Notes under the pieces: model-generated
What the model saw: the letters and a program-made list of their open reading frames with translations, nothing else
Told to the model about the DNA's origin: nothing
Database searches by the model: none
Shown here: positions 47,463 through 58,007 of the stretch, piece by piece
How positions within the stretch are numbered: the stretch's first letter is position 1
Layout: every line of letters begins with the position of its first letter
Translations under genes and position numbers: made by a program
Assembly (NCBI RefSeq): GCF_013266695.1
Contig: NZ_JABRXF010000001.1
Span: forward strand, 2,299,736 to 2,363,735
Length of the DNA: 64,000 bases
Source: Hongsoonwoonella zoysiae
GTDB taxonomy: Bacteria > Pseudomonadota > Alphaproteobacteria > Rhizobiales > Stappiaceae
Direction of reading: 5' to 3'

Positions 47463-49388
47463 ATGACGGAGAAAACGAAACTGGATGGCGTCTCGCGCCG
47501 CGATCTGCTTGGCGGCACCGCCAAGACGGCGCTCGTGGCGGGCGTCGGTGCCGCGACGGGGGCGGGCGCGATATCGACCTTCGCGCCGCAAAACGCCCTT
47601 GCCCAGGCGGAAGCGCGGTTCGAGCTCGCACCGGGCGAGCTTGACGAATATTACGGCTTCTGGTCGTCCGGCCAGACGGGCGAATTGCGCATCCTCGGCG
47701 TGCCTTCCATGCGCGAGTTGATGCGCGTTCCCGTCTTCAACCGCTGCTCGGCGACGGGCTGGGGCCAGACGAATGAATCGCGCAAGATCCTGACCGAGGG
47801 CCTCCTGCCGGAAACGAAGACCTATCTTGCCGCGCAAGGCAAGGAGACCTACGACAACGGCGACCTTCACCACCCGCATATGTCGTTCACCGATGGCACC
47901 TATGACGGGCGCTACCTCTTCATGAACGACAAGGCGAACACCCGCGTTGCCCGCGTTCGCTGCGACGTCATGAAATGCGACAAGATCATCGAGATCCCGA
48001 ACGCGCATGACATCCACGGCATGCGCCCGCAAAAATACCCGCGCACGGGCTATGTCTTCGCCAATGGCGAGCATGAAGCTCCGCTCGTCAACGACGGCAA
48101 GATCCTCGACGATCCCTCGCAGTATGTGAACATCTTCACCGCCATCGACGGCGATGCGATGGAGGTCGCCTGGCAGGTGATGGTCAGCGGCAACCTCGAC
48201 AACACGGACTGCGACTATCAGGGCAAATACGCCTTCTCCACCAGCTACAACTCGGAGATGGGCATGAACCTCGCCGAGATGACGGCGAACGAGCTCGACC
48301 ATGTCGTGGTCTTCAACATCGCGGAGATCGAAAAGGGCATCGCCGAGGGCGACTTCCAGGAGCTTAACGGCGTCAAGGTTCTCGACGGACGAAAGGGTTC
48401 CAACAAGAAGTACACCCGTTACATCCCGATCCCGAACAGCCCGCACGGCGTCAACACGGCACCGGACAGGAAGCACGTCGTCGTCAACGGCAAGCTGTCG
48501 CCGACCTGCTCGGTGATCGACGTCGAAAAGCTCGACGCGCTGTTCGAGACGGATGCCGACCCGCGTTCGGCCATCGTCGCCGAGCCGCAACTTGGCCTCG
48601 GGCCTCTCCACACCGCCTTCGACGGGCAGGGAAATGCGTTCACCACGCTCTTCCTCGACAGCCAGGTCGTGAAGTGGAACCTCGAAAAGGCCGTGCGCGC
48701 CTACGCGGGTGAGGATGTCGACCCGATCATCTCCAAGGTCGATGTTCACTACCAGCCCGGCCACAATTCCACCTCCATGGGCGAGACGGCGGAAGCCGAC
48801 GGCAAGTGGCTGATCTCGATGAACAAGTTCTCCAAGGACCGGTTCTTGAACGTCGGTCCGCTGAAACCGGAGAACGAGCAGCTCATCGACATTTCCGGCG
48901 GCGAAATGAAGGTCGTCCACGACGGCCCGACCTTCGCCGAGCCGCACGACAGCATCATCGTGCATCGCTCGAAGGTGAATCCTGTCACCGTCTGGCAGCG
49001 CGACGACCCGATGTTCGCCGATGCGGTCCAGCAGGCGAAGGCAGACGGTGTCGATCTCATGAACGACGCCACCGTCATCCGCGACGGCAACAAGGTGCGC
49101 GTCTACATGTATTCGGTCGCGCCGACCTTCGCGCTTGAAAGCTTCACGGTGAAGCAGGGCGACGAGGTCACGGTCTACGTCACCAACATCGACGATATCG
49201 ACGACCTGACCCACGGCTTCTGCCTGTCGAACTTCGGCATCGCCATGGAGGTCGCCCCGCAGGCGACGGCCTCGGTCACTTTCATTGCCGAGCGTCCGGG
49301 CGTGCATTGGTATTATTGCCAGTGGTTCTGCCACGCCCTCCACATGGAAATGCGCGGACGCATGTTCGTCGAGCCAAGGGCTGCCTGA
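47463..49388 (+). CDS. nosZ: Nitrous-oxide reductase
   Basis: Reduces N2O to N2 in the periplasm. The 641-residue clade I (Tat-exported) enzyme starts with [13 protein letters not shown]. CuZ ligands begin with DLHHPHMS; the CuA site at the C-terminus is Cys619-x3-Cys623-x3-His627-x2-Met630 in [12 protein letters not shown]. Length matches family. AGGAAAGG precedes the ATG at 47463; upstream in-frame sequence belongs to the nosR end. Confidence 0.98.
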   Translation: MTEKTKLDGVSRRDLLGGTAKTALVAGVGAATGAGAISTFAPQNALAQAEARFELAPGELDEYYGFWSSGQTGELRILGVPSMRELMRVPVFNRCSATGWGQTNESRKILTEGLLPETKTYLAAQGKETYDNGDLHHPHMSFTDGTYDGRYLFMNDKANTRVARVRCDVMKCDKIIEIPNAHDIHGMRPQKYPRTGYVFANGEHEAPLVNDGKILDDPSQYVNIFTAIDGDAMEVAWQVMVSGNLDNTDCDYQGKYAFSTSYNSEMGMNLAEMTANELDHVVVFNIAEIEKGIAEGDFQELNGVKVLDGRKGSNKKYTRYIPIPNSPHGVNTAPDRKHVVVNGKLSPTCSVIDVEKLDALFETDADPRSAIVAEPQLGLGPLHTAFDGQGNAFTTLFLDSQVVKWNLEKAVRAYAGEDVDPIISKVDVHYQPGHNSTSMGETAEADGKWLISMNKFSKDRFLNVGPLKPENEQLIDISGGEMKVVHDGPTFAEPHDSIIVHRSKVNPVTVWQRDDPMFADAVQQAKADGVDLMNDATVIRDGNKVRVYMYSVAPTFALESFTVKQGDEVTVYVTNIDDIDDLTHGFCLSNFGIAMEVAPQATASVTFIAERPGVHWYYCQWFCHALHMEMRGRMFVEPRAA

Positions 49389-49390
49389 TC

Positions 49391-50680
49391 ATGAAACGTT
49401 TCCGGCTCATATCGCACCTTTTCGTCCTCGCTGCGTTGGCGATGCCGTCTGCCCTGCAGGCGGCGGAAGTCAGGGTCGCGGCGGAGCCGGGGGCGCTTCT
49501 TCGGGCAATCGAAAACGCTCAGGCCGGGGATCGTCTCCGGCTTGAACCCGGACAGCACGAGGGGCCGGTCGTCATAACCGTGCCTCTCGTGCTTGATGGT
49601 GGCGATGCTGCGACTTTAAGCGGATCGGGCACTGGCAGCGTCGTCACCATCGAAGCTCCCGACGTCACGGTGAAGGGCCTGACGATCACCGGCTCCGGCC
49701 TGTCGGCGGAAACGCTCGATGCCGGGGTCAAGCTCCTGAAACCGGCGAGGAACGCCGTCGTTTCGGGGAACCGCATTCTCGACAATCTCGTCGGCGTCGA
49801 CGTTCACGGGGCGAAGGATGCGAAGGTTCTCGACAACCTGATCGAGGGCCGGCGGGATCTTCGCATGAACGAGCGCGGCAACGGCATTTACGTCTGGAAT
49901 TCTCCGGGCCTGCTCGCCGAAGGAAACACCATCCGCTACGGCCGCGACGGCATTTTCGTAAACAACAGCCACCAGGACGTTTTCCGGCGCAACACCTTCG
50001 AAAAGCTGCGCTTCGCCGTCCACTACATGCATGGCAACAGCGGCGTGATCGAAGATAACGTCTCCATCGGCAACGATATCGGCTACGCGCTGATGTTTTC
50101 AAAGCGCCTCAGGGTCGCGAACAATGTCTCCATAAACGATGCCGACCACGGGCTTATGCTGAATTTCGCCAATCAGGCGGAGGTTGCGGGCAATTACGTG
50201 CGCGGCGGCGGCGAAAAATGCCTCTTCATCTACAACGCCAGCAAGAATTCCATCACCGGCAACCGGTTCGAGGCCTGCGAGATCGGCGTGCATTTCACAG
50301 CCGGATCGGAGCGTAACGACTTCGCCGGCAACGCCTTCATCGCCAACAGGACCCAGGTGAAATACGTCGGCACCCGCCATCTCGACTGGTCGACGGGCGG
50401 GCGTGGCAACTACTGGTCGGATCATTCGGCCTTCGACACGAATGGCGACGGCGTCGCCGAAGCCGCCTACCGGCCGAACGACATGATGGACCAGATCCTG
50501 TGGACCCAGCCTGCCGCCAAGCTTCTGACGGGCAGTCCCGCCGTTCAGCTCCTGAGCTTCACCCAATCGCGGTTTCCCGCACTCCTGCCGGGCGGCGTCG
50601 TCGACACCGCACCCCTGATGCATGCCCCGGCTCTCGATCTGCCGGAGGCAGCGGCCCAGTTTCTCGGAGAAAAAGGATGA
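49391..50680 (+). CDS. nosD: Nos copper-site maturation protein NosD
   Basis: A 429-residue periplasmic right-handed beta-helix protein with a signal peptide (ending about ALQAAE) and CASH/PbH1 repeats such as GNRILDNLVGVDVHGAKD and GNGIYVWNSPGLLAEGNTI. Works with the NosFY transporter to build the CuZ cluster. Starts two bases after nosZ and overlaps nosF by four bases. Confidence 0.95.
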   Translation: MKRFRLISHLFVLAALAMPSALQAAEVRVAAEPGALLRAIENAQAGDRLRLEPGQHEGPVVITVPLVLDGGDAATLSGSGTGSVVTIEAPDVTVKGLTITGSGLSAETLDAGVKLLKPARNAVVSGNRILDNLVGVDVHGAKDAKVLDNLIEGRRDLRMNERGNGIYVWNSPGLLAEGNTIRYGRDGIFVNNSHQDVFRRNTFEKLRFAVHYMHGNSGVIEDNVSIGNDIGYALMFSKRLRVANNVSINDADHGLMLNFANQAEVAGNYVRGGGEKCLFIYNASKNSITGNRFEACEIGVHFTAGSERNDFAGNAFIANRTQVKYVGTRHLDWSTGGRGNYWSDHSAFDTNGDGVAEAAYRPNDMMDQILWTQPAAKLLTGSPAVQLLSFTQSRFPALLPGGVVDTAPLMHAPALDLPEAAAQFLGEKG

Positions 50681-51585
50681 CTGACAGCGTCCTTTCCATA
50701 AAAAACCTCACCAAGCGCTTCGGCAGGCAAACCGCCGTCGATGGCGTCTCCTTCCACATCGAACCGGGAGAGCGCGCCGCCCTCATCGGCCATAACGGCG
50801 CGGGCAAGACGACGCTCATCAAGTCGATCCTCGGTTTCCTCACGCCCGAGGAAGGCTCGATTTCCGTTCTGGGGAATGAGCCCGGCAGCAATGCCGCGCG
50901 CCGTTCGGTCGCCTATCTGCCTGAGGCCGTCGCCTTCCAGAAGGCGCTGACCGGCGTTGAAATCCTGACCTTCTTCTCCAGGCTCAAGGGAGAAGACCCG
51001 AAGGCCGTGCCCGGCCTGCTTGAAAAGGTAGGCCTCAGCGAGGCGGGCCGCCGCCGTGTCGGGACCTACTCCAAGGGCATGCGCCAGCGCCTCGGCCTCG
51101 CGCAAGCGCTGATCGGCGAGCCGTCGCTGGTTCTGCTGGACGAGCCGACAAGCGGTCTCGACCCGGTCTCGCGGCAAGATTTCTATGCGCTGGTGGAAGA
51201 GGTCGCCGCGCGCGGTGCCGCCGTTCTTCTTTCTTCCCACGCGCTTTCGGAAGTGGAGGCAAAGACGGACCGCGTCCTCATCATGGCGCATGGCAAGCTC
51301 GTCGCCGACGACACGCTTGCCTCATTGCGCCGGGCCGCGCGGCTTCCCATTCGCCTGCGCGTGCAGGGAGCGGAGGTTGCCGCCGACGAGATTGCCCAAC
51401 GTCTCGGCGGCAGACGCGTCAATTGCCGCTCGGTGGAGCTTTTCTGCGATGCGGATGAAAAACTTTCGCATCTCGCCGCGATTTCGGCCCTCGGCTCGCT
51501 GGTCGAGGATGTCGAGGTCACCCTGCCGAGCCTTGACGATGTCTACCGCCATTTCACCGGCGTCGATGCGAAAAAGGAAAGCTGA
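50677..51585 (+). CDS. nosF: ABC ATPase NosF
   Basis: A 302-residue cytoplasmic ATPase for NosFY, thought to deliver sulfur for CuZ assembly. Walker A GHNGAGKTTLIKS, signature YSKGMRQRLGLAQAL, Walker B LVLLDEPTSGLDP, switch His in SSHALSE. ATGA overlap with nosD. Confidence 0.95.
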   Translation: MTDSVLSIKNLTKRFGRQTAVDGVSFHIEPGERAALIGHNGAGKTTLIKSILGFLTPEEGSISVLGNEPGSNAARRSVAYLPEAVAFQKALTGVEILTFFSRLKGEDPKAVPGLLEKVGLSEAGRRRVGTYSKGMRQRLGLAQALIGEPSLVLLDEPTSGLDPVSRQDFYALVEEVAARGAAVLLSSHALSEVEAKTDRVLIMAHGKLVADDTLASLRRAARLPIRLRVQGAEVAADEIAQRLGGRRVNCRSVELFCDADEKLSHLAAISALGSLVEDVEVTLPSLDDVYRHFTGVDAKKES

Positions 51586-51587
51586 CC

Positions 51588-52418
51588 ATGTTCACTCGTG
51601 TCCTTGCCGTCGCATCGCTTGAAATTCGCATCGGCCTGCGCAACCGCTGGCTGCTTCTGGCAACGCTCATCCTGGCGGCCTTCTCGCTGGCGCTCGCGCT
51701 GCTAGGTTCCGCGCCTGCCGGCACGCTCGGTGTTGATCGCATGACGATCACCGTCGCATCTTTGGCAAGCCTCTCGGTCTATCTCGTGCCGCTGCTTGCG
51801 CTTCTGCTCGCCTTCGACGCCATTTCGGGAGAGATAGACCGGGGCACGGCGCTCCTCATCTTTTCATCGCCCATATCGCGGGTCGAATTTCTGCTCGGTA
51901 AGGCGATCGGCCATTTCGCGGTCATCCTCATCGCGCTCCTGCTCGGTTACGGTCTGACGGCTGGCGTGCTCGTCGCCTTCGGCGGCGGGTCTCTCGCAGG
52001 CCTCACCGATTTCGCGCGTCTCATCGCGACATCCGCCATGCTGGGTCTTTCGTTCCTGGCGATAGGCTATATCGCCAGCAGCGCCACGCGTGCGCCCGGC
52101 ACCGCCGCGGCCCTTGCTATCGGCATCTGGCTCGTCGCCGTGGTGCTTTACGATCTTGCCCTTCTCGGCGCGCTCGTTGCCGATAACGGAGGCACCTTCT
52201 CCCGTTCCGTCTTTCCGCTGGCGCTTCTCGCCAACCCGGCGGATGCCTTTCGGCTCTTCAATCTGGCGGCTCTTGGCGCATCGGATCTGGTTGGCGGCAT
52301 GGCCGGCGTTTCGGACGCGCTTCCCTATCCGCCGTCCGCCGCTCTTGCCGCAATAGCCGGCGTCACGCTCGCTGCCTTTGCCGCCGCTGCCGCCATTCTG
52401 AAAAGGATCGAACCATGA
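51588..52418 (+). CDS. nosY: ABC permease NosY
   Basis: A 276-residue inner-membrane protein with about six hydrophobic helices (for example LLLATLILAAFSLALALL and ALAAIAGVTLAAFAAAAAIL). Pairs with NosF; two bases after nosF and overlapping nosL by ATGA. Confidence 0.94.
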   Translation: MFTRVLAVASLEIRIGLRNRWLLLATLILAAFSLALALLGSAPAGTLGVDRMTITVASLASLSVYLVPLLALLLAFDAISGEIDRGTALLIFSSPISRVEFLLGKAIGHFAVILIALLLGYGLTAGVLVAFGGGSLAGLTDFARLIATSAMLGLSFLAIGYIASSATRAPGTAAALAIGIWLVAVVLYDLALLGALVADNGGTFSRSVFPLALLANPADAFRLFNLAALGASDLVGGMAGVSDALPYPPSAALAAIAGVTLAAFAAAAAILKRIEP

Positions 52419-52990
52419 CCCGGCTTTCGCCAGTCCTGCGCGGCCTCGCCCTCGGCTTTTCGGCCGTCCTCCTTACCGCCTGCAACGAGGTAGAGGTTGC
52501 CGAACGTCCTGATCCGGTCACCCTCACGGTGGAGGCCGCAGGTCATTACTGCCAGATGACGGTGCTCGATCATGACGGCCCCAAGGCGCAAATTCATCTG
52601 GCCGGCAATCCGAACCCCGTCTGGTTCACCCAGGTGCGCGATGCCGTTGCCTTCACCCGCATGCCGGAAGAACCGAAGGACTGGACGGCGGTTTACGTCA
52701 ACGACATGGGGCGTGCCGAAAGCTGGGCCAATCCCGGCATCGACAATTGGGTGGAGGCGCGCGAGGCCTTCTTCGTCATCGGCTCCACGAAGCGCGGCGG
52801 CATGGGCGCGAAAGAGACCATTCCCTTCCGCGTGGAAGAAGAGGCCTTTGAATTCGCGGCCGAATTCGGCGGCGCCGTCGTGAAGCTCGACGATATTCCG
52901 ACCGACTATGTGCTGGCGCCCATGGATGAAACGGCCATGCCCGGCATGTCTGGCGAAGGTCCGTATGACGTAAGCGAGGCAACGCAATGA
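52415..52990 (+). CDS. nosL: Nos copper chaperone lipoprotein NosL
   Basis: A 191-residue outer-facing lipoprotein. Lipobox L-T-A-C places the lipid on Cys23; HYCQM (Cys46-x-Met48) is the Cu(I)-binding pair. It brings copper to NosZ. ATGA overlaps on both sides couple it with nosY and nosX. Confidence 0.95.
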   Translation: MTRLSPVLRGLALGFSAVLLTACNEVEVAERPDPVTLTVEAAGHYCQMTVLDHDGPKAQIHLAGNPNPVWFTQVRDAVAFTRMPEEPKDWTAVYVNDMGRAESWANPGIDNWVEAREAFFVIGSTKRGGMGAKETIPFRVEEEAFEFAAEFGGAVVKLDDIPTDYVLAPMDETAMPGMSGEGPYDVSEATQ

Positions 52991-54009
52991 CCCGGAAACT
53001 ATCGCCCGATCCGAAGTTGAGCCGCCGCCGTTTCCTGATGGTGGCCGGTGCTGCGGCGGCGCTCGGCCTGACGTCGCAGGCCGCCTTTGCCTCAGCCGAT
53101 ATTCCGGTTCACCGCTGGCGAGGCATTGCACTTGGTGCTGAAGCCGAAATCCGCCTCGTCCATCCTGACAAGCGCGAGGCAAACCGCATTCTCAAGGCGG
53201 CGGAGGCCGAAATCCGCCGGCTGGAGGCGATCTTCAGCCTTTATCGCGAAGACAGCGCGCTCGTGCGTTTGAACCGCGAAGGAAGTCTTGCGGCACCTCC
53301 GCTCGATCTCGTCTCCCTTCTCGGCACGGTCGATCTCGTCCATTCGTCGACCGGCGGGGCTTTCGATCCCACGGTCCAGCCGCTGTGGTCGCTCTACGCC
53401 CGGCATTTCGTTGAAAATCCGGCGGCGATCGAAGGTCCTGACCCGAGGAAGATCGCCGAAACGCTTGGCCGTACCGGTTGGTATGCGGTCGATTTCGATG
53501 CCGATCGCATCCGTTTCACCTGCGACGGCATGGCGCTTACGCTCAACGGCATCGCGCAAGGGTACGTTACCGACCGTGTCGCAGCGCTCCTGAAATCGAA
53601 CGGTATTTCGGATGTTCTGGTCGATGTCGGCGAGATCAACGCCCTTGGCCGCGATCGCGCCGGTTCGGACGGTTGGGCGGTGACGCTCGATCCCGACCAT
53701 TCGGGTGAGGGCGAAAGGGTGACCCTGCGTGATCGCGCGGTCGCCAGTTCCGCGCGCAACGGCATGCTCATCGGCGGGGATAAGTCCTTCGCCCACATCC
53801 TCGATCCGCGCACCGGTCGTCCCGTGGCAACGGACCTTGCCGGCGTCAGCGTTATCGCGCCGACCGCCACTTTGGCGGACGGGTTATCCACGGCAGCGCT
53901 GGTGACGGGTTTTGACGGTCTCAAGTCGTCGCTAGGGAAATTCGATGGTGTCTCCGCCCGCGCCTTGTTGGAGACGGGGGAGCTTCGCTGGCTCGGCAAA
54001 ACGGGCTGA
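52987..54009 (+). CDS. nosX: FAD:protein FMN transferase NosX (ApbE family)
   Basis: A 340-residue periplasmic flavin transferase that attaches FMN to NosR. Tat-like leader SRRRFLMVAGAAAALGLT, followed by GGAFDPTVQPLW, LNGIAQGYVTDRV and DVGEINALG, the ApbE catalytic and metal-binding regions. Last gene of the cluster; the convergent quiC-like gene is 117 bases downstream. Confidence 0.95.
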   Translation: MTRKLSPDPKLSRRRFLMVAGAAAALGLTSQAAFASADIPVHRWRGIALGAEAEIRLVHPDKREANRILKAAEAEIRRLEAIFSLYREDSALVRLNREGSLAAPPLDLVSLLGTVDLVHSSTGGAFDPTVQPLWSLYARHFVENPAAIEGPDPRKIAETLGRTGWYAVDFDADRIRFTCDGMALTLNGIAQGYVTDRVAALLKSNGISDVLVDVGEINALGRDRAGSDGWAVTLDPDHSGEGERVTLRDRAVASSARNGMLIGGDKSFAHILDPRTGRPVATDLAGVSVIAPTATLADGLSTAALVTGFDGLKSSLGKFDGVSARALLETGELRWLGKTG

Positions 54010-54126
54010 TCGGATTTTCCGCATCTGTATCGGGTTTTCGGGGCGGGTTGGAAGAAAAGGAATTCTTTTCGCCCCGATTTGCCGCCTGTTTCACCTTTTT
54101 GGCCGCGCCTGGAATTCTCTTGAACG

Positions 54127-56016
54127 CTAGATTCTGGGCATGCCCTTCGGCCGCAGCAGGCGTTTTTGCGCTGCGATCCGGAACGGTGCGTTCGCCGCGC
54201 CGAAGCCTGAATACTTACCCCGCCTTTCCAGAATTTCGAAAAACACTCCGCCCGCGAAAGGCGCGGAATAAAGCTGGAAGAATTCGCCGCCATTGTCCCG
54301 GTCGTAAAGGATGTTTGCGGCTTTCATTCTTTCAAGTTCCGCCGTTTTTATATCGAAGCGTGCCGACAGATCGTCGTAATAGTTCGACGGGATCGGTAGA
54401 GGCTTGAATTCCAGTTGGAACAACCGCTCGGCGGACTTGAAAATATCTTTGGTAGCGAAGGCTATATGCTGCACCGATGCGCCGAATGTTTCGGCAAGAA
54501 ATCCTCCGGCCAGCGTCCGGTGCGTCTCCGCTCCGTTCAATGTGATACGGAATGCGCCGTCGCCGGTCTCAATTGCCTGGCTGCGCACCAGCCCGTCGGG
54601 GTCGATGACGTCAACCATCGGCGATTTCGTCATTTGAAACAAGGACGTATAGAAGAGAGACCAGCTCAGCATCTCGTCATAGGTCATCGTCTGCGCGATA
54701 TGGTCTATGCTCTTCAGTCCAGCATCCGACGCAGCAGTATTTTGCGAATTCCTGAACTCCACATCCCAGACTTTCGCCAGGCCGCTCGCCTCGTCGATGA
54801 AGTGCAAAACACTGCCGCCGAGGCCGCGAATGGCCGGAATGTCCAGTTCTCCGGGTCCCGTGGCTTGCGAAAACGGCTCGGTGCCAAGTGCTACGGCGCG
54901 CTTGACCGTCTCATCCGCTGAGGCGACGGAAAGTCCGATATCGCAGACCGTCGTGCCCCGCGCATTATAGGCGCTTGCCGCGTGGCCGGTGGCTTCGCGG
55001 TTGACGACGATCCGGATATCGCCCTGACGCCACAGCGTAAGATCCTTTGAGATATGCTTGCCCGCCACCTGAAATCCGAGCGTGCCGAGAAGCCCCTCCA
55101 GGCTCTCTGCCTCCTTGCCCCTGGACGCGAATTCGACGAAAGCCGTCCCATTGATCCGGCTGCGCGCCGGGATCGGGTCGAGGTCCAACGCAATATCGGG
55201 CTCGGCGCGGCGAACGTCGTCCATCAGGCAGATCAGCGAGCGGTAGCCGTCTTTCGCGATCGTCGCGGGCCTCCCGCCCCGGAACTGATCGTTGAAAATC
55301 TCGAGGCTGATCGGCCCTTCGTATCCGGCCGCCATGACCGCGCGCATGAAGTCGGTCACCGGCAGGTCGCCTTCGCCCGGCATATTGCGGAAATGGCGGG
55401 ACCAGTAGAGAAGATCCATCTCGATGGCCGGCGCATCCGCCAATTGCACGAAAAAGATGCGGTCGCCCGGAATCCTGCGGATCGTGTCGGGGTCGATCTT
55501 GCGTGCAAGCGTATGGAAACTGTCGAGGATCAGGCCGATATTCGGGTGGTCGGCACGCCGCACGATCTCCCATGCGTCGCGGTGATCGTTGACATGGCGT
55601 CCCCAGGCAAGTGCCTCGTAACCCACCCGCAATCCGCGTTTTTCCGCGCGTTCGCCAAGTTCCGCGAAGTCGGCAGCCGCCCGGTCGATCCCGCCGATCG
55701 CCTGCGGATGCACGCTGGAACAGACCAGAACCAGATCGGTCCCTAACTCCTGCATCAGGTCGAACTTGCGCTCGGCCCGGTCGAAGGCCTTTGCGCGCAG
55801 CGGTTCGGGCAGACCCTCGAAGTTGCGAAACGGCTGAAACAGGGTTATTTCTAGGCCCATGTCGCGGATCTGGCGGCCGACCTCGCGCGGCGGGCCGTCG
55901 TGGGCGATGAAGTCCTGCTCGAATATCTCGATTCCGTCGAAGCCTGCCGCCGAAATCGCTTCGAGCTTCTCGGTCAGATTTCCGGAAATCGAGACTGTGG
56001 CGATCGACGTTTTCAT
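54127..56016 (-). CDS. quiC: 3-Dehydroshikimate dehydratase fused to HPPD/VOC domain
   Basis: A 629-residue fusion. The N-terminal sugar-phosphate isomerase/AP-endonuclease TIM-barrel (about 1-280; FDGIEIFEQDF, HPNIGLILDSFHTLARK) matches 3-dehydroshikimate dehydratase, which yields protocatechuate. The C-terminal half has two VOC modules similar to 4-hydroxyphenylpyruvate dioxygenase (SIDHIAQTMTYDEMLSW, VQHIAFATKDIFKSAERLF). This matches bacterial QuiC1-type fusions. The ATG at 56016 is chosen over an upstream in-frame start at 56070. The role of the VOC part is uncertain. Confidence 0.88.
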   Translation of the reverse strand: MKTSIATVSISGNLTEKLEAISAAGFDGIEIFEQDFIAHDGPPREVGRQIRDMGLEITLFQPFRNFEGLPEPLRAKAFDRAERKFDLMQELGTDLVLVCSSVHPQAIGGIDRAAADFAELGERAEKRGLRVGYEALAWGRHVNDHRDAWEIVRRADHPNIGLILDSFHTLARKIDPDTIRRIPGDRIFFVQLADAPAIEMDLLYWSRHFRNMPGEGDLPVTDFMRAVMAAGYEGPISLEIFNDQFRGGRPATIAKDGYRSLICLMDDVRRAEPDIALDLDPIPARSRINGTAFVEFASRGKEAESLEGLLGTLGFQVAGKHISKDLTLWRQGDIRIVVNREATGHAASAYNARGTTVCDIGLSVASADETVKRAVALGTEPFSQATGPGELDIPAIRGLGGSVLHFIDEASGLAKVWDVEFRNSQNTAASDAGLKSIDHIAQTMTYDEMLSWSLFYTSLFQMTKSPMVDVIDPDGLVRSQAIETGDGAFRITLNGAETHRTLAGGFLAETFGASVQHIAFATKDIFKSAERLFQLEFKPLPIPSNYYDDLSARFDIKTAELERMKAANILYDRDNGGEFFQLYSAPFAGGVFFEILERRGKYSGFGAANAPFRIAAQKRLLRPKGMPRI

Positions 56017-56124
56017 GCGGTTTCCGATGTGAATTGCGGAAATTAAGGCGTCTCCGCGAGCGCCTGACATGCTTGACAGCTTAACATCCGCGCAATGCGG
56101 GGGGATAGAAGACCGTGATGAGGC

Positions 56125-57420
56125 TCATCCGGGGTAGCCGAACAGACGGGGCAGGAAGAGCACGATATCCGGCAGCAGGATCAGCGCCAGAAGGGCCAGG
56201 ATCAGCACGCCAAGGAATGGCCAGATCTCGCCGATGATTTCCGAAAGCGGAATGCGCGTTACGGCATTGATGACGAAAAGTAAGATTCCATAGGGCGGGG
56301 TGATCAGCCCGATCATGCAATTGACCACGGCGACGACGCCGAAATGCACAAGGTCGATGCCGAGTTCGTTGCAGGTGGGCAGGAACAGCGGAATGATGAC
56401 GAGGATGATCGTTGTTGCGTCAAGCACGCAGCCGAGCAGCAGAAGCAGTAGGTTGACCGCCAGCAGGAAAATCAGCGGGTGAACGTCGAGGCCGACTAGC
56501 GTTTTGGCGAGCACATTGGGTATGTTTTCCGAGGCGACCACGTAATTCAGGATCAGCGCGCCGCCGATCACGATGCCGACGGCGGCAGAGGATCGCGCAC
56601 TTTCCACAAGTATCCTGTAGAGGGTCTTCAGCGACAGCGCCCGATAGAAAAGCGACGCAAGAACAAGGGCATAGAACGCCGCTACTGCAGCTGCTTCCGT
56701 CGGCGTCGTTACGCCGCCGTAGATCCCGTAAAGCAGGATCGCCGGCATCAAGAGGGCAGGGAACGCGGTGACTGTATATCCGGGAAGTTCCCGCAAGGGC
56801 ACCGGGTCCTCCAGCGCGAAGCCGCGCCTGTGCGAAATCCAGGTGTTCATCCCCATCAGCACGACACCCATCAAAAGGCCCGGCAAAATGCCGGCGAGGA
56901 ACAGGTAACCGATGGAACTGTTTGAAACCAAAGCATAAAGAACCATCGGGATCGACGGCGGGATGATCGGGCCGATGGTGGCCGACGCCGCCGTGATCGC
57001 GGCCGCGTAACCGCGCGTGTAATGGCCGCTCTTGGTCATCATTTCGATGATGATCTTGCCGATGCCGGCAGCATCCGCGACGGCCGAACCCGACATGCCG
57101 GAAAAGATCAGCGAAGCGACGACGTTCACATGCCCCAGGCCACCCCGGAACCTGCCGACGAGCGCCACGCAGAACCGCAAGAGCCTGTCGCTGATGGTGC
57201 CGGCGTTCATGATGTTGGCGGCGACGATGAAAAGCGGCACGGCGAGCAGGATGAAGCTGTTGTAGAGCCCGTCCATCAGCACCTTGCCGGCGACGCCGAT
57301 ACCCTGGCCGGCTGCCGCGAGGTAGACGAGCGCGGAAAGCAGTATCGCATAGGCGATCGGCGTTCCGATCCCGGCGAAGAAGAACAGCGTCGCGAGGCAG
57401 AGAAAGAATTCGAGGCTCAT
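56125..57420 (-). CDS. dctM: TRAP transporter large permease (DctM)
   Basis: A 431-residue inner-membrane protein with about twelve hydrophobic helices, including the family segments GIGTPIAYAILLSALVYLAA and SGSAVADAAGIGKIIIEMM. It couples solute uptake to Na+. Start ATG overlaps the small permease stop (ATGA). Substrate is carried by the associated DctP; hydroaromatic acids such as quinate or shikimate are plausible because of the neighbours. Confidence 0.93.
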   Translation of the reverse strand: MSLEFFLCLATLFFFAGIGTPIAYAILLSALVYLAAAGQGIGVAGKVLMDGLYNSFILLAVPLFIVAANIMNAGTISDRLLRFCVALVGRFRGGLGHVNVVASLIFSGMSGSAVADAAGIGKIIIEMMTKSGHYTRGYAAAITAASATIGPIIPPSIPMVLYALVSNSSIGYLFLAGILPGLLMGVVLMGMNTWISHRRGFALEDPVPLRELPGYTVTAFPALLMPAILLYGIYGGVTTPTEAAAVAAFYALVLASLFYRALSLKTLYRILVESARSSAAVGIVIGGALILNYVVASENIPNVLAKTLVGLDVHPLIFLLAVNLLLLLLGCVLDATTIILVIIPLFLPTCNELGIDLVHFGVVAVVNCMIGLITPPYGILLFVINAVTRIPLSEIIGEIWPFLGVLILALLALILLPDIVLFLPRLFGYPG

Positions 57421-57980
57421 TCGTCGATCCGCCCTTCGCCGTGGTGGATCGGCTTCTCCTCTTTGTGGTGGAACACGACCCACACGCGCCATGCGTAGCG
57501 AAGGGCGACAATGATCAGGAACGCGGCGTAAATAGCGTAGATATGGCGCATCCTGATCCAGTCGCCCAAAAAGCCGGAAAGCGTCGCGGTTTGCTTCAGC
57601 CTGAGGATATGGAACTTCTCCCAGGTCGGCTCCAGCGATGCGAGAAACCCGATCGAGATCGCCAGCCCGCCGATGATCGCGAACCATTTTCGCGTTGTCG
57701 GACGGACGTAGTTGTAAAGAACGTCGAAAGTGACGTGGTCCTGCTCGCGCACGATGAAGGAATTTCCCCAGAAGATCAGCCAAACCCAAAGGGCAAGGCA
57801 GAACTCGAGCGTCCAGCCGTAGCGCGACGGATCAAGGATCGGGACGGCCTCGGCGATCCACTCGGCGCGGGCGGTATATCTGATCGTGATCTGGAGAATG
57901 AATGTCGCGAACATGGCGGCCATTATCGCGGCCGCCACGCTCTCCGTCCCGCGGGAGAACCATTTGGCTAATGTTCTCAT
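57417..57980 (-). CDS. dctQ: TRAP transporter small permease (DctQ)
   Basis: A 187-residue four-helix membrane protein that pairs with DctM; typical WLIFWGNSFIVREQDHVTFDV loop after the second helix. 27 bases downstream of the dctP stop. Confidence 0.9.
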   Translation of the reverse strand: MRTLAKWFSRGTESVAAAIMAAMFATFILQITIRYTARAEWIAEAVPILDPSRYGWTLEFCLALWVWLIFWGNSFIVREQDHVTFDVLYNYVRPTTRKWFAIIGGLAISIGFLASLEPTWEKFHILRLKQTATLSGFLGDWIRMRHIYAIYAAFLIIVALRYAWRVWVVFHHKEEKPIHHGEGRIDE

Positions 57981-58007
57981 GCCGTCTCCCCGCGGGCCGA
58001 GTGAAGA

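Noticed and set aside
54050-54085. AT-rich dyad (GAAAAG-N5-CTTTTC) after nosX as a terminator
   Set aside because: Short, AT-rich stem with no T-tract; weak compared with the two clear terminators.
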